From the IMG/VR virus record IMGVR_UViG_3300008116_000022, positions 1 to 64,000 of that record: a stretch of DNA of 64,000 bases. One strand, given 5' to 3'. Made by a program: the position numbers and the translations under genes. Position 1 is the first letter of the stretch. Each line of letters begins with the position of its first letter. Positions 22,502-30,656 of this stretch are shown piece after piece. Source of the stretch: a virus. The notes below the pieces were generated by a model. The model saw only the letters and a list, made by a program, of their open reading frames with translations. It was not told the origin of the DNA and did not search any database.

Positions 22502-22708
22502 CTAGCCACAAAAATCACTTATTAATATGCAGAAGAATTTTTTGTCAATTATTTAAAAGCATCTACTGGGGAATAAAACCACCTAAATCTTCAGTTATTA
22601 ATCAGCCTGGATTGTAGTCCTTTGATTACCCATGGCTATCAATAAAAGTACATGATTATTATATCAATAAGTGTAGTTATATTTGCGATTAAGTGTTATA
22701 ATTAAAAT

Positions 22709-22786
22709 ACCAGCACCGTTAAGAATGTGGTCAGCATTCCCAACGGCGATATCACTGGCAACCAACCTAGACAAAGTAGGCTAATC
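22709..22786 (+). promoter_or_regulatory. Structured leader RNA, copy 2 (KilA-N gene)
   Basis: P1 ACCAG/ACTGG (22709-22713/22754-22758), P2 CCGTT/AACGG (22716-22720/22742-22746), P3 GAATG/CATTC (22723-22727/22735-22739), P4 CCTA/TAGG (22766-22769/22777-22780). An extended -10 promoter (GTGTTATAAT, 22693-22702) precedes it. Confidence 0.75.
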
Positions 22787-23530
22787 ATGTCTAATATATC
22801 AGCTTTTATCCACAATGGGATTTCTGTAGAAATTGATCAGGATTTTATTAATCTCACCAAGTTATGGGAAATGGCAGGAAGACCCGAAAGCCAAACCCCT
22901 GCTAAGTGGCGATTACTTCCCAGTACGGATATGCTAATCAATCAAATCCTTGACAGCAAAAGACTAAAAGATAATATCAGATTATCAGATGTTTTTAAAG
23001 TTACAAGAGGACGCAACGGTAAAACACTAGCTCACTGGAAATTGGCCATTGATTATGCCGGGTATTTGTCCCCTTCTCTCAAATCTCAGTTTTATGATTG
23101 GGTTAAAGAGCGCATAGAAGAGGAGGTAAACCCAGAGTTAGCATATAAGCGCGGTAGGGAACGTGCTAAAAAGGGATGGCAAAAACAAGGACATACTGAA
23201 GAGTGGATTCAGCAGCGCATAGAAGGACTAGAAAACAGGGTGCAATTTACTGACACACTGAAAGAACATGGTGTTACTGCACCCCACGAATATGCAATCT
23301 GCACCAATGAGATTTACAAACCCTTGCTTGGGGGAACAGCCAAAGAGGTCAAGCAAAGTCGTGGGATTACCAAACTCAGAGATGGACTTTCCAGGGTTGA
23401 ATTAATGGCTGTGGGATTAGCAGAAGCGATCGCATCTGAAAAGATAGATGATAATGCAGCTAATGGTTTTAATCAATGCCGTAATATATGCTCTGAATCA
23501 GGAAGAAGGGTTAATAGAGTGTTTGAATAG
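22787..23530 (+). CDS. KilA-N domain protein (antirepressor type)
   Basis: 247 residues from the ATG at 22787. 'GISVEIDQDFINLTKLWEMAGRPESQTPAKWRLL' is a KilA-N start, followed by 'VTRGRNGKTLAHWKLAIDYAGYLSPSLKSQFYDWVKERI'. The C-terminal half (about 140-247) with 'VTAPHEYAICTNEIYKPLLGGTAKEVK...LRDGLSRVELMAVGLAEAIA' resembles DinD/phage regulatory C-domains. KilA-N proteins bind DNA and often act as antirepressors. Preceded by the leader RNA and followed by a cassette terminator. Confidence 0.8.
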   Translation: MSNISAFIHNGISVEIDQDFINLTKLWEMAGRPESQTPAKWRLLPSTDMLINQILDSKRLKDNIRLSDVFKVTRGRNGKTLAHWKLAIDYAGYLSPSLKSQFYDWVKERIEEEVNPELAYKRGRERAKKGWQKQGHTEEWIQQRIEGLENRVQFTDTLKEHGVTAPHEYAICTNEIYKPLLGGTAKEVKQSRGITKLRDGLSRVELMAVGLAEAIASEKIDDNAANGFNQCRNICSESGRRVNRVFE

Positions 23531-23545
23531 TCCGTAAATTACCAC

Positions 23546-23571
23546 TACCCACTAATACGCTTTAGTGGGTA
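23546..23571. terminator. Cassette terminator, copy 2
   Basis: Ten-base stem TACCCACTAA / TTAGTGGGTA with TACGCT loop. Confidence 0.85.
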
Positions 23572-23605
23572 TTTCTAAAACAATGACAACTGTTGATGAC
23601 CGGGT
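23572..23605 (-). pseudogene. 3' remnant of a second methylase
   Basis: On the minus strand it reads PGHQQLSLF then stop, matching the last residues (PPYQQLSLF) of the methylase at 24324, and the bases following each terminator agree over about 30 positions. Beyond 23605 the match stops. Evidence that a methylase cassette once ended here. Confidence 0.6.
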
Positions 23606-23773
23606 TTAGTTTCCTTTAGCATCTTTTCTGTGCTAAGAAAGGGTTTTAGTGGAATCAAAAATAATGCAATTTACAAAACCATTGGATATTTGGAGAGAAA
23701 ATTAATTCATTATTTAAAGCCAAAATCGTATTAAGCTGTTGCTAAAATACATTGAGTGAAAACAAGGGGAACT

Positions 23774-24277
23774 ATGAATAGACGGGGTATGCCAAACAAA
23801 AATAAAATTATTGACTACTGGGTTAATGGTGAAGGTTCTATTCTTTTGGAAGAAAAAGGAATAGAGTTAGCATCTTACGGTGACAATAATTATGATTGTT
23901 GTTTTGCTTGTGGTGACACATTACAAGTTGAAAGAGCGCATATTTTAGCTCTTTGCAAAAGCGGTTTCAACACTGTAGATAATTTACATTTGCTGTGCAA
24001 AAAATGCCACGTAGAATCAGAATGTATCCATGGAGATATTTACTGGACTTGGCTAGAAAATACAAATAAAAACCATTTTAAATTACCTGAACAATGGACT
24101 TTTGAAAGAATACTAAAAAGAGGATTTGATTTAGAATACATGGCAACAATGCTTTTAGAAAATAAGTTAAACGAAGCGCACACTTACATTAAGCAGGTCA
24201 CAGGATTCAATGAAATACCATATAGCTTTATTGAGTATCTTCAAAATAAATACTTAAAGCTATTAAACAAAGATTAA
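23774..24277 (+). CDS. HNH endonuclease
   Basis: 167 residues from the ATG at 23774, which has an AGGGGA ribosome-binding site (a GTG at 23756 is less likely). Zinc/HNH motif: 'CCFACGDTLQVERAHI' (His as first catalytic residue), 'NTVDNLHLLCKKCHVES' (Asn, His). The C-terminal helical half may bind DNA. Could be a homing-type or restriction nuclease; the adjacent methylase (24324, opposite strand) raises the second option. Confidence 0.75.
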   Translation: MNRRGMPNKNKIIDYWVNGEGSILLEEKGIELASYGDNNYDCCFACGDTLQVERAHILALCKSGFNTVDNLHLLCKKCHVESECIHGDIYWTWLENTNKNHFKLPEQWTFERILKRGFDLEYMATMLLENKLNEAHTYIKQVTGFNEIPYSFIEYLQNKYLKLLNKD

Positions 24278-24294
24278 TTGGCGAATAATTCCCA

Positions 24295-24320
24295 TACCCA
24301 CTAAAGCGTATTAGTGGGTA
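24295..24320. terminator. Cassette terminator, copy 3
   Basis: Stem TACCCACTAA / TTAGTGGGTA with AGCGTA loop, between convergent HNH and methylase genes. Confidence 0.85.
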
Positions 24321-24323
24321 TTT

Positions 24324-25265
24324 CTAAAACAATGACAACTGCTGATAAGGTGGCTTAATCTTCTCCTCAATCTCTACCTGTTCCTCTACAGTTAATCCCC
24401 TTTCAGCTATGGGTGTGTTTAGGCGTTGATGAATAATGTCAATATATTCCCGTTCCTTTTCAATGCAGATATAGTTTCTGTTGAGTTCTTTACAGGCTAG
24501 TGCCGTTGTACCACTACCGGCAAAAGGGTCAAGGACTGTACCACCTTCAGGGGTTAGCATTTCTACTAGTCGCTTCATGATTTCTAATGGCTTTTCTGTG
24601 GGGTGGTTATAAATACCTTTCCCAACCCTTCCTGTCTGCCGATGAGGTGGCAAGAAAGACCATACATTTGTAAAATTAATATTTCTGATTGCATACTCAG
24701 AGCGACTCATTTCAAGCTTTTTAAATTTTCTTGTTTTGTTAAATCTTGCTTTTTGAGTGTCTGCAAAATGACAGTCCTCCTTCCCAAAAGACCCTGTTTT
24801 GATTTTAGCTATTAATGCTGAAAAGTACCTTGAAAAAGATTCAATTGAATGGGTATCAAACATTATTCCTGGTATTTTTACATCTGTATAACAACCTTGA
24901 GTAATATAAAATTTATTTGTTTTTTTTGTTTTATATACAACTATTGATTCATGTGCCTTGTTTAATTTTTGTGGATGGGTAGCACAGCAAACCCTCTTAA
25001 TCCATGAAATATGTTCACAATAATGCAGCTTTTCATTATTAGCTGAATTAATCCAATTAACCATAGTTGGCATTTGTCCAAAGAACGCATAAAAGCCATT
25101 GGTGACTCGTTTTACTTCTTTGGTAAAAAGTGGAATATCAACCACAGAATCCCACTCAGCTAATCCAATACCATAAGGCGGATCTGTGATTACAGCGTCA
25201 ATAGAACCATCAGGAATATCTTTCAAAACTTCAAAACAATCACCATGAATTACTTGATTAATCAT
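24324..25265 (-). CDS. Site-specific DNA methyltransferase (beta class, N6-A or N4-C)
   Basis: 313 residues. Catalytic motif IV DPPYG at about 28-32 lies before the SAM-binding motif LDPFAGSGTT near residue 253, the order of beta-class amino-methyltransferases. The middle (about 95-200) is the target-recognition region. 'FYAFFGQMPTMVNWI' and 'VWSFLPPHRQTGRVGKGIYNHPTEKPLEIMKRLVEML' are family features. Probably protects the element from host restriction; a role paired with the HNH gene is possible. Confidence 0.85.
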   Translation of the reverse strand: MINQVIHGDCFEVLKDIPDGSIDAVITDPPYGIGLAEWDSVVDIPLFTKEVKRVTNGFYAFFGQMPTMVNWINSANNEKLHYCEHISWIKRVCCATHPQKLNKAHESIVVYKTKKTNKFYITQGCYTDVKIPGIMFDTHSIESFSRYFSALIAKIKTGSFGKEDCHFADTQKARFNKTRKFKKLEMSRSEYAIRNINFTNVWSFLPPHRQTGRVGKGIYNHPTEKPLEIMKRLVEMLTPEGGTVLDPFAGSGTTALACKELNRNYICIEKEREYIDIIHQRLNTPIAERGLTVEEQVEIEEKIKPPYQQLSLF

Positions 25266-25290
25266 GCCCTGTACTTAATAAAAATACAAT

Positions 25291-25884
25291 ATGGATAGTT
25301 TAGCAGTTTTTCAATTTGACAGTCAAGAAATTCGTTTTGTGGACGGCAAACCTGTTGCTAATGATGTGAATATTGCTATTGAGTATAATTGCAGTAAAGC
25401 CAATAAATGCAGTGATAAAGACTTGTATGAATGCTATACAGTTTACGATCTCCTGGCTATAGTAGTGGAGTTCACGGAAGAATTAGAGGTAGACAAAACC
25501 AATAAGGTTTTTGAATTTATCAAAAGGTTCAATCTTGTCAATGACGCTACTAGCGAAAGATTGTATCACGCTACACGAATCCATTGGGCATGGCAAACAA
25601 GCAGAATTGATTGTGCCGAAAAGCGAATCAGTAACTATGTGTACTTAATTGAGTGCAAAGGCAATAAAACGCTAAAAATAGGGTTTAGCTGTTGTCCAGA
25701 GGAAAGAATGAAAACATTGCAAACAACATCTCCTTATGAGTTAAAACTGATTGCTAAAATTGATGGCGATAAACAAATGGAGAAAAAACTACACAAAGAA
25801 TTTTCACACTTACTGATAAGGAATGAATGGTTTAAGTGGTCTAAAGAAATTATTGATAGATTTACAGCATTAAGCCAAGATTAA
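25291..25884 (+). CDS. BRO-like N-terminus fused to T5orf172/MUG113 domain
   Basis: 197 residues. The start MDSLAVFQFDSQEIRFVDGKPVANDV is BRO-like, as in neighbouring antirepressors. Residues about 120-190 ('YVYLIECKGNKTLKIGFSCCPEERMKTLQTTSPYELKLIAKI...KLHKEFSHLLIRNEWFKWSKEI') are a T5orf172/MUG113 domain of the GIY-YIG superfamily, common as a C-terminal module of phage antirepressors. It lacks the leader RNA because the methylase starts only 25 bases away on the other strand. Confidence 0.8.
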   Translation: MDSLAVFQFDSQEIRFVDGKPVANDVNIAIEYNCSKANKCSDKDLYECYTVYDLLAIVVEFTEELEVDKTNKVFEFIKRFNLVNDATSERLYHATRIHWAWQTSRIDCAEKRISNYVYLIECKGNKTLKIGFSCCPEERMKTLQTTSPYELKLIAKIDGDKQMEKKLHKEFSHLLIRNEWFKWSKEIIDRFTALSQD

Positions 25885-25887
25885 TAG

Positions 25888-25954
25888 TTTTCTGATGACA
25901 TAATAAAACCGTCCAGTCGTTGCAATGGTATCCATCTGTGGTTGACGTAATTTA
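25888..25954 (+). pseudogene. 3' remnant of an AntA-type antirepressor gene
   Basis: AACCGTCCAGTCGTTGCAATGG and the following bases match the 3' end of the gene at 50637 (reading NKTVQSLQWYPSVVDVI then stop against NKTVQSLQWHPSVVDVI), ending 8 bases before a cassette terminator. The rest of that gene is absent, so the antirepressor body was replaced. Confidence 0.7.
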
Positions 25955-25962
25955 ATTAAGGC

Positions 25963-25988
25963 TACCCACTAAAGCGTATTAGTGGGTA
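25963..25988. terminator. Cassette terminator, copy 4
   Basis: Stem TACCCACTAA / TTAGTGGGTA with AGCGTA loop. Confidence 0.85.
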
Positions 25989-26035
25989 CTTTTAAAACCG
26001 TTTATTTTTTTTAACAATAGTAGTACAGTGGCAAA

Positions 26036-26281
26036 ATGATAACATTAAAAAATGGGCGAATGTTTGGTATTTGTGGTAGCTATTTTAAGGATGCTGATGG
26101 CTGCTGGGGACGCATGAAATCCTTGGATAGAGAATGTTCAGAACAAAGAATGGTGCAAACCTGGAGAAGCAATAAAAACTGTCGTGGCAGAAATTTTGAT
26201 ACAGTAATTGATAGACCCCAAGAAATTGTCAAAAATGGTAAAACTTGGATGTGGAATTTATTTTGTTATGATGTTTTATAG
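26036..26281 (+). CDS. Small unknown protein
   Basis: 81 residues, beta-rich and basic, with Trp-rich C-terminus ('NGKTWMWNLFCYDVL'). Weak ribosome-binding site. It precedes another small gene and the cytosine methylase on the same strand, suggesting a three-gene unit. No family recognised. Confidence 0.5.
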   Translation: MITLKNGRMFGICGSYFKDADGCWGRMKSLDRECSEQRMVQTWRSNKNCRGRNFDTVIDRPQEIVKNGKTWMWNLFCYDVL

Positions 26282-26302
26282 CTTACTTATTGATCTAAAA
26301 AC

Positions 26303-26566
26303 ATGAAAATTCAAAGAACTAAAGACATAGGTTTTGTAATAGAAAAAGGTGGACAAACCATCTTTGTGGTTAACTTAAAGCCCGGTGGGTTTTATTTAAA
26401 ACTTCTGGATATAGAGTATTTTGTTATGATTTTAGATACAATATTTTGGCGTGGAACATTATCTCAAAGTTGGTTTATGTGTAAGCGTGATTCTAACAGA
26501 ATTAGGGACAATATTGATTGGAGATTTTTGATAATTCAAGGTGCAATACAGGTGAAACATAAATGA
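26303..26566 (+). CDS. Small unknown protein upstream of C5 methylase
   Basis: 87 residues, with alternating hydrophobic strands ('DIGFVIEKGGQTIFVVNLKPGGFYLKLLDIEYFVMIL') and a helical end. Its stop overlaps the methylase start by 4 bases (ATGA at 26563-26566). Function unknown; coupling implies a joint role with the methylase. Confidence 0.55.
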   Translation: MKIQRTKDIGFVIEKGGQTIFVVNLKPGGFYLKLLDIEYFVMILDTIFWRGTLSQSWFMCKRDSNRIRDNIDWRFLIIQGAIQVKHK

Positions 26567-27552
26567 TTTATTACTCTACTCATTTTTCAGGATGCGGTGG
26601 CTCAACTATAGGTGCAATGTCCGCTTTATTAAAACCAATATCTGCTATTGAGTTTGATCCTAGAATAGCAGAACTTTATCAAACTAATTGTGGGGATGTA
26701 TTAATAGAAGATATTGCCAAAGTTAACTTCAGGAATTTAAATATTCCCACCAAAAAAGACCGGAATGGCGATATTTTAGTTCACCAAACTTCACCACCTT
26801 GTCAAGACTTTTCAGTGGTTAATGTGGCTACCAATAAAGATAGCGTTCGTGCTAATATATTGAGTGCAACCCATGAATTTTACAGCTTATATGAACCTGA
26901 ATTTATAGTTTTAGAAAACGTCCCCGGTTATTCTAAATCAAAGGTTTATCTGGACTTTGAAGCATTTTTAATAGACAAAGGATATCGGATTGGCAAAGGT
27001 ATTTACAATGCTGCTGACTATGGTGTACCTCAATCCCGAAAACGGTTTTTAAGTATTGCTGTAGCTAATGGGTTTGACTTTCCTGCTATCATTCCTGAGC
27101 ATGGAAAAGCAATTAATGGGCAAATTAATCTATTTAGGAAAAACTGGATTGGGTGGTATGAAGCGATCTGTGATCTGATTCCCCACTTCACTGAATCACA
27201 GATAACACCCCGACAGAAGGACGCTGTAGCACCCTATGGCGACTCAATGGTACTAGTAGAACGAATTGGATACCGTGGCAAACCTAAGGTCAAAACACTA
27301 TTAGAACCATGTTGGACTATTCGTGCAGTGTTAGGTGACGATGGACACAATGGCAACCGCTCTAAAATAATTGATATTGTCTGTGGCGATACTTGCAAGA
27401 GTTTAAGCACCCATGCACTAGCACGGATACAATCTTTCCCTGATTCCTATAAATGGTCGGGTAAGTCTGCGGTTGATGTTAGGGGAATTGGAAATTCCAT
27501 TCCCCCATTGCTTATGCAGCGAATTTGTCAGGCTATTAAAAATGCAATTTAA
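26563..27552 (+). CDS. DNA (cytosine-5-) methyltransferase
   Basis: 329 residues with the C5 motif set in order: FSGCGGS at about 8-14 (SAM binding), SPPCQDFS at 77-84 with catalytic Cys80, LENVPGY at 117-123, and QSRKRFL near 157-163. The target-recognition region (about 185-265) is followed by motif X-like 'RGIGNSIPPLLMQRICQAI'. All catalytic residues are present. Orphan methylase, probably against host restriction. Confidence 0.9.
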   Translation: MIYYSTHFSGCGGSTIGAMSALLKPISAIEFDPRIAELYQTNCGDVLIEDIAKVNFRNLNIPTKKDRNGDILVHQTSPPCQDFSVVNVATNKDSVRANILSATHEFYSLYEPEFIVLENVPGYSKSKVYLDFEAFLIDKGYRIGKGIYNAADYGVPQSRKRFLSIAVANGFDFPAIIPEHGKAINGQINLFRKNWIGWYEAICDLIPHFTESQITPRQKDAVAPYGDSMVLVERIGYRGKPKVKTLLEPCWTIRAVLGDDGHNGNRSKIIDIVCGDTCKSLSTHALARIQSFPDSYKWSGKSAVDVRGIGNSIPPLLMQRICQAIKNAI

Positions 27553-27597
27553 GGGTTAAATTTGCTATACTTGCATTGAGTAGGTTTCAACATATTA

Positions 27598-27622
27598 TGC
27601 TCACCATGCACCTTGGTGAGCA
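27598..27622 (+). terminator. Terminator after C5 methylase
   Basis: Stem TGCTCACCA / TGGTGAGCA with a 7-base loop followed by TTTTTATTTG. Confidence 0.85.
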
Positions 27623-27667
27623 TTTTTATTTGTACTTAAACTGGAGACTCTTAATTAAGATTGTTAA

Positions 27668-27862
27668 TTAAGATTGTTTATAATATAGATGAAACCTTAA
27701 AATTAACGACTCCAATGTTAATTTTAAGGACTCCAGCGTTATCTTTGCCGACTCCAACGTTGATTTTAAGGACTCCAGCGTTATTTTTAACGGATCGGAA
27801 TTATAAGGGTTTTTGCTAAAACAGCGATAACTGAACTGGATTTGATTTGTCTGGACTTGCAA
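27668..27862 (-). pseudogene. Fragment of an initiator-like gene with 21-bp repeats
   Basis: A 64-codon frame reading NSDPLKITLESLKSTLESAKITLES, matching 'KSDPLKTTLESVKKTSESVKKTS' of the initiator at 7819. GACTCC repeats at 27708, 27729, 27750 and 27771 (21-base period) are followed by GGATCGG at 27792. Neither the N-terminal nor the C-terminal domain is present. Either a decayed gene or a free-standing iteron array. Confidence 0.6.
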
Positions 27863-27889
27863 GAGAAACAGGAATTACAGGAGTTGGCT

Positions 27890-28012
27890 TTATTTCCGCC
27901 ACGACGGCACTTGATTGTAGTTGAGCGACGTAATTATTAATTCCATTAATCTAGTCCCTCTAATGGCTTTTATGGATTCCTCAAGTTCCCAAAATTTATC
28001 AAACACTTTCAT
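27890..28012 (-). CDS. Possible 40-residue protein
   Basis: Reads MKVFDKFWELEESIKAIRGT and ends YNQVPSWRK. Helical with a short conserved-looking end, but no clear ribosome-binding site and no neighbour in the same unit except the RHH gene upstream. Low confidence. Confidence 0.3.
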   Translation of the reverse strand: MKVFDKFWELEESIKAIRGTRLMELIITSLNYNQVPSWRK

Positions 28013-28051
28013 TAAACAACAAAAAACGCCCTGTCAAGAGCGCTTTAAAAA

Positions 28052-28303
28052 CTAAATTAATTCTATTAAAATTGACAATCCTTTTTGAATAAGCGCGATC
28101 GCCTGCTTGATCAAAGAAGCTTGCTTGTCCTTGGGGACATCAGGACGGGATAAAATTATGTCTCCGTTTGCTACTTGCTTAAACAGTTTAGATATATTGG
28201 GCTTATCTCCCCAGTAACAGCCAAATTCCAAAGATAGCTTTTCAAGTTCAGCTTTTTCTTCCTCGGATATAGAGAGCGTGATACTCTCTTGTTTTCTAGT
28301 CAT
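28052..28303 (-). CDS. RHH-type regulator
   Basis: 83 residues: 'QESITLSISEEEKAELEKLSLEFG' is the strand plus first helix of a ribbon-helix-helix fold, then 'KPNISKLFKQVANGDIIL' and a C-terminal hydrophobic helix. Related in style to cyanobacterial RHH proteins that accompany plasmid genes. It stands alone upstream of the Cas12/TnpB region. Confidence 0.7.
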   Translation of the reverse strand: MTRKQESITLSISEEEKAELEKLSLEFGCYWGDKPNISKLFKQVANGDIILSRPDVPKDKQASLIKQAIALIQKGLSILIELI

Positions 28304-28892
28304 AATGTTATTTTAGCCTAGCCTCTCTTGTCTCTATATCCCTATAATATCCTTATAGTTTTCCAGTGCCAACCCTAAACTATGCGGAATTTTGCAATTG
28401 TTTAATTGTTGTATAAATAACTTGCTATGATGCTATACTAATAACTCGGTTGTCACCTGTGCAATACCGTCTGCCTAATCAGCAGACATTTATTAATCTA
28501 CTAATTGTCAATAAGTAATAAGAACCCAGTGGTTAAATTGACGGGTTTTGTGGCTGTTTTCAAACAAGATTATTTGTCTACATTGTTTACATTGTCTGAC
28601 ATTATTGTCTTACAAAAGAAAGCAGGAATTGGTTGAAACATGACTGGGGTAAAGATTTGGGGTGTATGCAGCTATCAGCTAATGTCCAATTTATTTAACA
28701 TAAAAAATATTTTTAAATTACCAGATTTGTGCTATCCTAAATAAATACCCAAAAACGCGGTTAGTACCAATAACCACGTTTCTATTACCAGGTACTTAGC
28801 CGCTAGTTTGGGGGAACGGCAACTAACAATATAGCACAAAACAGCTATTTACATCAACACCAATTGACAAAAACAACAGGAAGACGACGGAC
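28304..28892. other. 589-base gap ahead of the TnpB/Cas12-like gene
   Basis: No gene found. Holds an imperfect inverted repeat GCGGTTAGTACC / GGTACTTAGCCGC (28757-28768/28791-28803) overlapping a second one GCCG/CGGC (28800-28820), and a TTGACA at 28865 close to the start codon. The foldback could be the left end of an ancestral IS200/IS605-type element or a regulatory leader. Confidence 0.5.
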
Positions 28893-30656
28893 ATGAAGAC
28901 CCTTGAATTTAAAATGTACCCTACTATTGCCCAGGTGCAAACTATTGAGCAATGGCTGAACAAACTTAAATGGGTGTGGAATACAGGGCTATCCTTAAAG
29001 TTAGCAGGAAGACAGAAATATTACAGAGAAAAAGAAATAGGCGATCGCGTTATTCCCGATGGTGTGGTTCTACAGTGGAAATGGCGAAAGGTTGTTACTG
29101 AAGATAAAAAGGGTAAGTCTACTGAGAAATGGGAGAAAGTCCGCTTGGTTGGCACAGGTGTCATCAGACCTAAGAACGGTCATCCTTATTGTGAAATTAG
29201 GCAATATTTACACATTGAAAACCCTGATAAATATGGGCAATGTGAATTTTATAGGAGTGACAATATTCCTGACTTCATGGCAGATGTTCCCACTAAATTT
29301 AAGGCAGGGGTGGTTGATTCTTTAAAGAAATCATGGAAAGCTTACGTCACCCCAAAACACCCTGGTAGAAAGCCAAAATTCAAAGGGAGAAATGATAAAA
29401 TCAAGTCACTTGTTAATCTCAATGCCGGGGGTTTATCCAAAGAACTAAAACCAGAAAAAATACCCGGTTCAAATAATGGTTATGTCCAGTTCCCTAAGCT
29501 TGGTAAAATTAAAATTAAGGGATTATTTGATAGATATGATTGGCAGGAATGGGGGTCAGCTAGAATAGTTAAAGAACCATCAGGTTATTATCTTCATGTA
29601 TGCGTTGATATCCCCAATGACCCATTACCAAAATCTGATAAATCAGTGGGAATTGATCCGGGCTTACTATCAGTTATTACCACAGATCAGGGTAGAGAAG
29701 TTGAGCCGCCTAAGCTATTTAGGAAACAACAAACTAAGTTAAGACGGTTACAGCGTAAAGCATCTAGGCAGAAGAAAGGAGGATGTAATCAGAAGAAAAC
29801 CTATCAAAAAATAGCCTTACACCATGAGAAGATCCGCCGCAGCCGCAACGCATTTAATCATAAGCTATCTACTAAAGTTGTGCGTGAGTATTCTGGGATC
29901 GTCATAGAAGACATCAAAGTACAAAATCTAAACCGTACACCCAAACCCAAAAAGCGCGAAGACGGCAATGGCTATGAACATAACGGAGCAAAACGTAAAG
30001 CTGGGTTAAACAAAAGTTTTGCTGATTCAGCACTGCGTGATTTAATCAGTAAGATTGAAACAAAATGCAAGGGTACTGATAGAGAGTTTGTAAAAGTTGC
30101 TGCTCATTTCACTACGGTTGACTGTTCAAAATGTGGTGCTAAAATAAAGAAAGCATTGAGCCAAAGAACTCATCGCTGTACAGAATGTGGTCACACTGAA
30201 GGACGTGATTCTAATGCAGCAAAGAACATTTTGCTCAAAGGCAAAAAACAATTACAAACAGTGTACCGCGCTTGGGCGTGGGAACATGGGGAAACCCGAA
30301 AGCCTGGCTCTGATTCCAATACGGGATGTCACCAGGAAGGTGTGCAAGCACCACCGGAGGATGAACATTCCTCCCAATTAAACCCCGAAAGGGGAACTCA
30401 GCGCGGAATGGGGGATGTAAAAACCTCTAAAGCCGTGAAAACAACCTCAAAAGTAGACACCGTAAGCAATCCGAACCTTGACAATTTATCAAACACCCGC
30501 GCACCTTACCCAGTAAGCATTTCAGCTAATTCAGCGAAAACTCAAAAGCCTGGAACAAAGAAAAATAAGAGATCCGCGCGATCGGGGGATGAAACCTTTA
30601 CACAGCTTACGATCTGGGATACGGCAGGCGAAACCGGACTTGAGGGACTGGGTTAA
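28893..30656 (+). CDS. TnpB-like RNA-guided nuclease (type V-U/Cas12-like effector)
   Basis: 587 codons. The RuvC nuclease motifs are intact: GIDPG with D255, VIED with E339 and RDSNAAKN with D439; a zinc finger lies between (C411, C414, C429, C432). The N-terminal 240 residues match the OrfB/TnpB guide-binding region ('MKTLEFKMYP', 'WVWNTGLSLK') but with a longer insert than insertion-sequence TnpB. Residues beyond about 460 are low-complexity and encoded by DNA rich in hairpins; the last 10 codons lie in the first CRISPR repeat. No TnpA is nearby. Best reading: a compact type V-U effector that evolved from TnpB, with intact catalytic residues. Confidence 0.8.
   Translation: MKTLEFKMYPTIAQVQTIEQWLNKLKWVWNTGLSLKLAGRQKYYREKEIGDRVIPDGVVLQWKWRKVVTEDKKGKSTEKWEKVRLVGTGVIRPKNGHPYCEIRQYLHIENPDKYGQCEFYRSDNIPDFMADVPTKFKAGVVDSLKKSWKAYVTPKHPGRKPKFKGRNDKIKSLVNLNAGGLSKELKPEKIPGSNNGYVQFPKLGKIKIKGLFDRYDWQEWGSARIVKEPSGYYLHVCVDIPNDPLPKSDKSVGIDPGLLSVITTDQGREVEPPKLFRKQQTKLRRLQRKASRQKKGGCNQKKTYQKIALHHEKIRRSRNAFNHKLSTKVVREYSGIVIEDIKVQNLNRTPKPKKREDGNGYEHNGAKRKAGLNKSFADSALRDLISKIETKCKGTDREFVKVAAHFTTVDCSKCGAKIKKALSQRTHRCTECGHTEGRDSNAAKNILLKGKKQLQTVYRAWAWEHGETRKPGSDSNTGCHQEGVQAPPEDEHSSQLNPERGTQRGMGDVKTSKAVKTTSKVDTVSNPNLDNLSNTRAPYPVSISANSAKTQKPGTKKNKRSARSGDETFTQLTIWDTAGETGLEGLG
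30270..30420 (+). ncRNA. Candidate tracrRNA/omega-RNA-like region
   Basis: Dense hairpins within the 3' coding end: GGGG/CCC with AAA loop (30282-30292), GGTGT/GCACC with a GCAA tetraloop (30339-30352), GGAGGA/TCCTCC (30356-30374) and CCCC/GGGG with GAAA loop (30383-30394). CAATTAAACCC at 30375-30385 is complementary to the repeat's GGGTTAATTG with one bulge, so it could act as an anti-repeat. Confidence 0.5.

Noticed and set aside
28893-30656. Ordinary IS200/IS605 element
   Set aside because: No TnpA gene and no matching right-end hairpin in the array; only an upstream foldback hints at such an origin.
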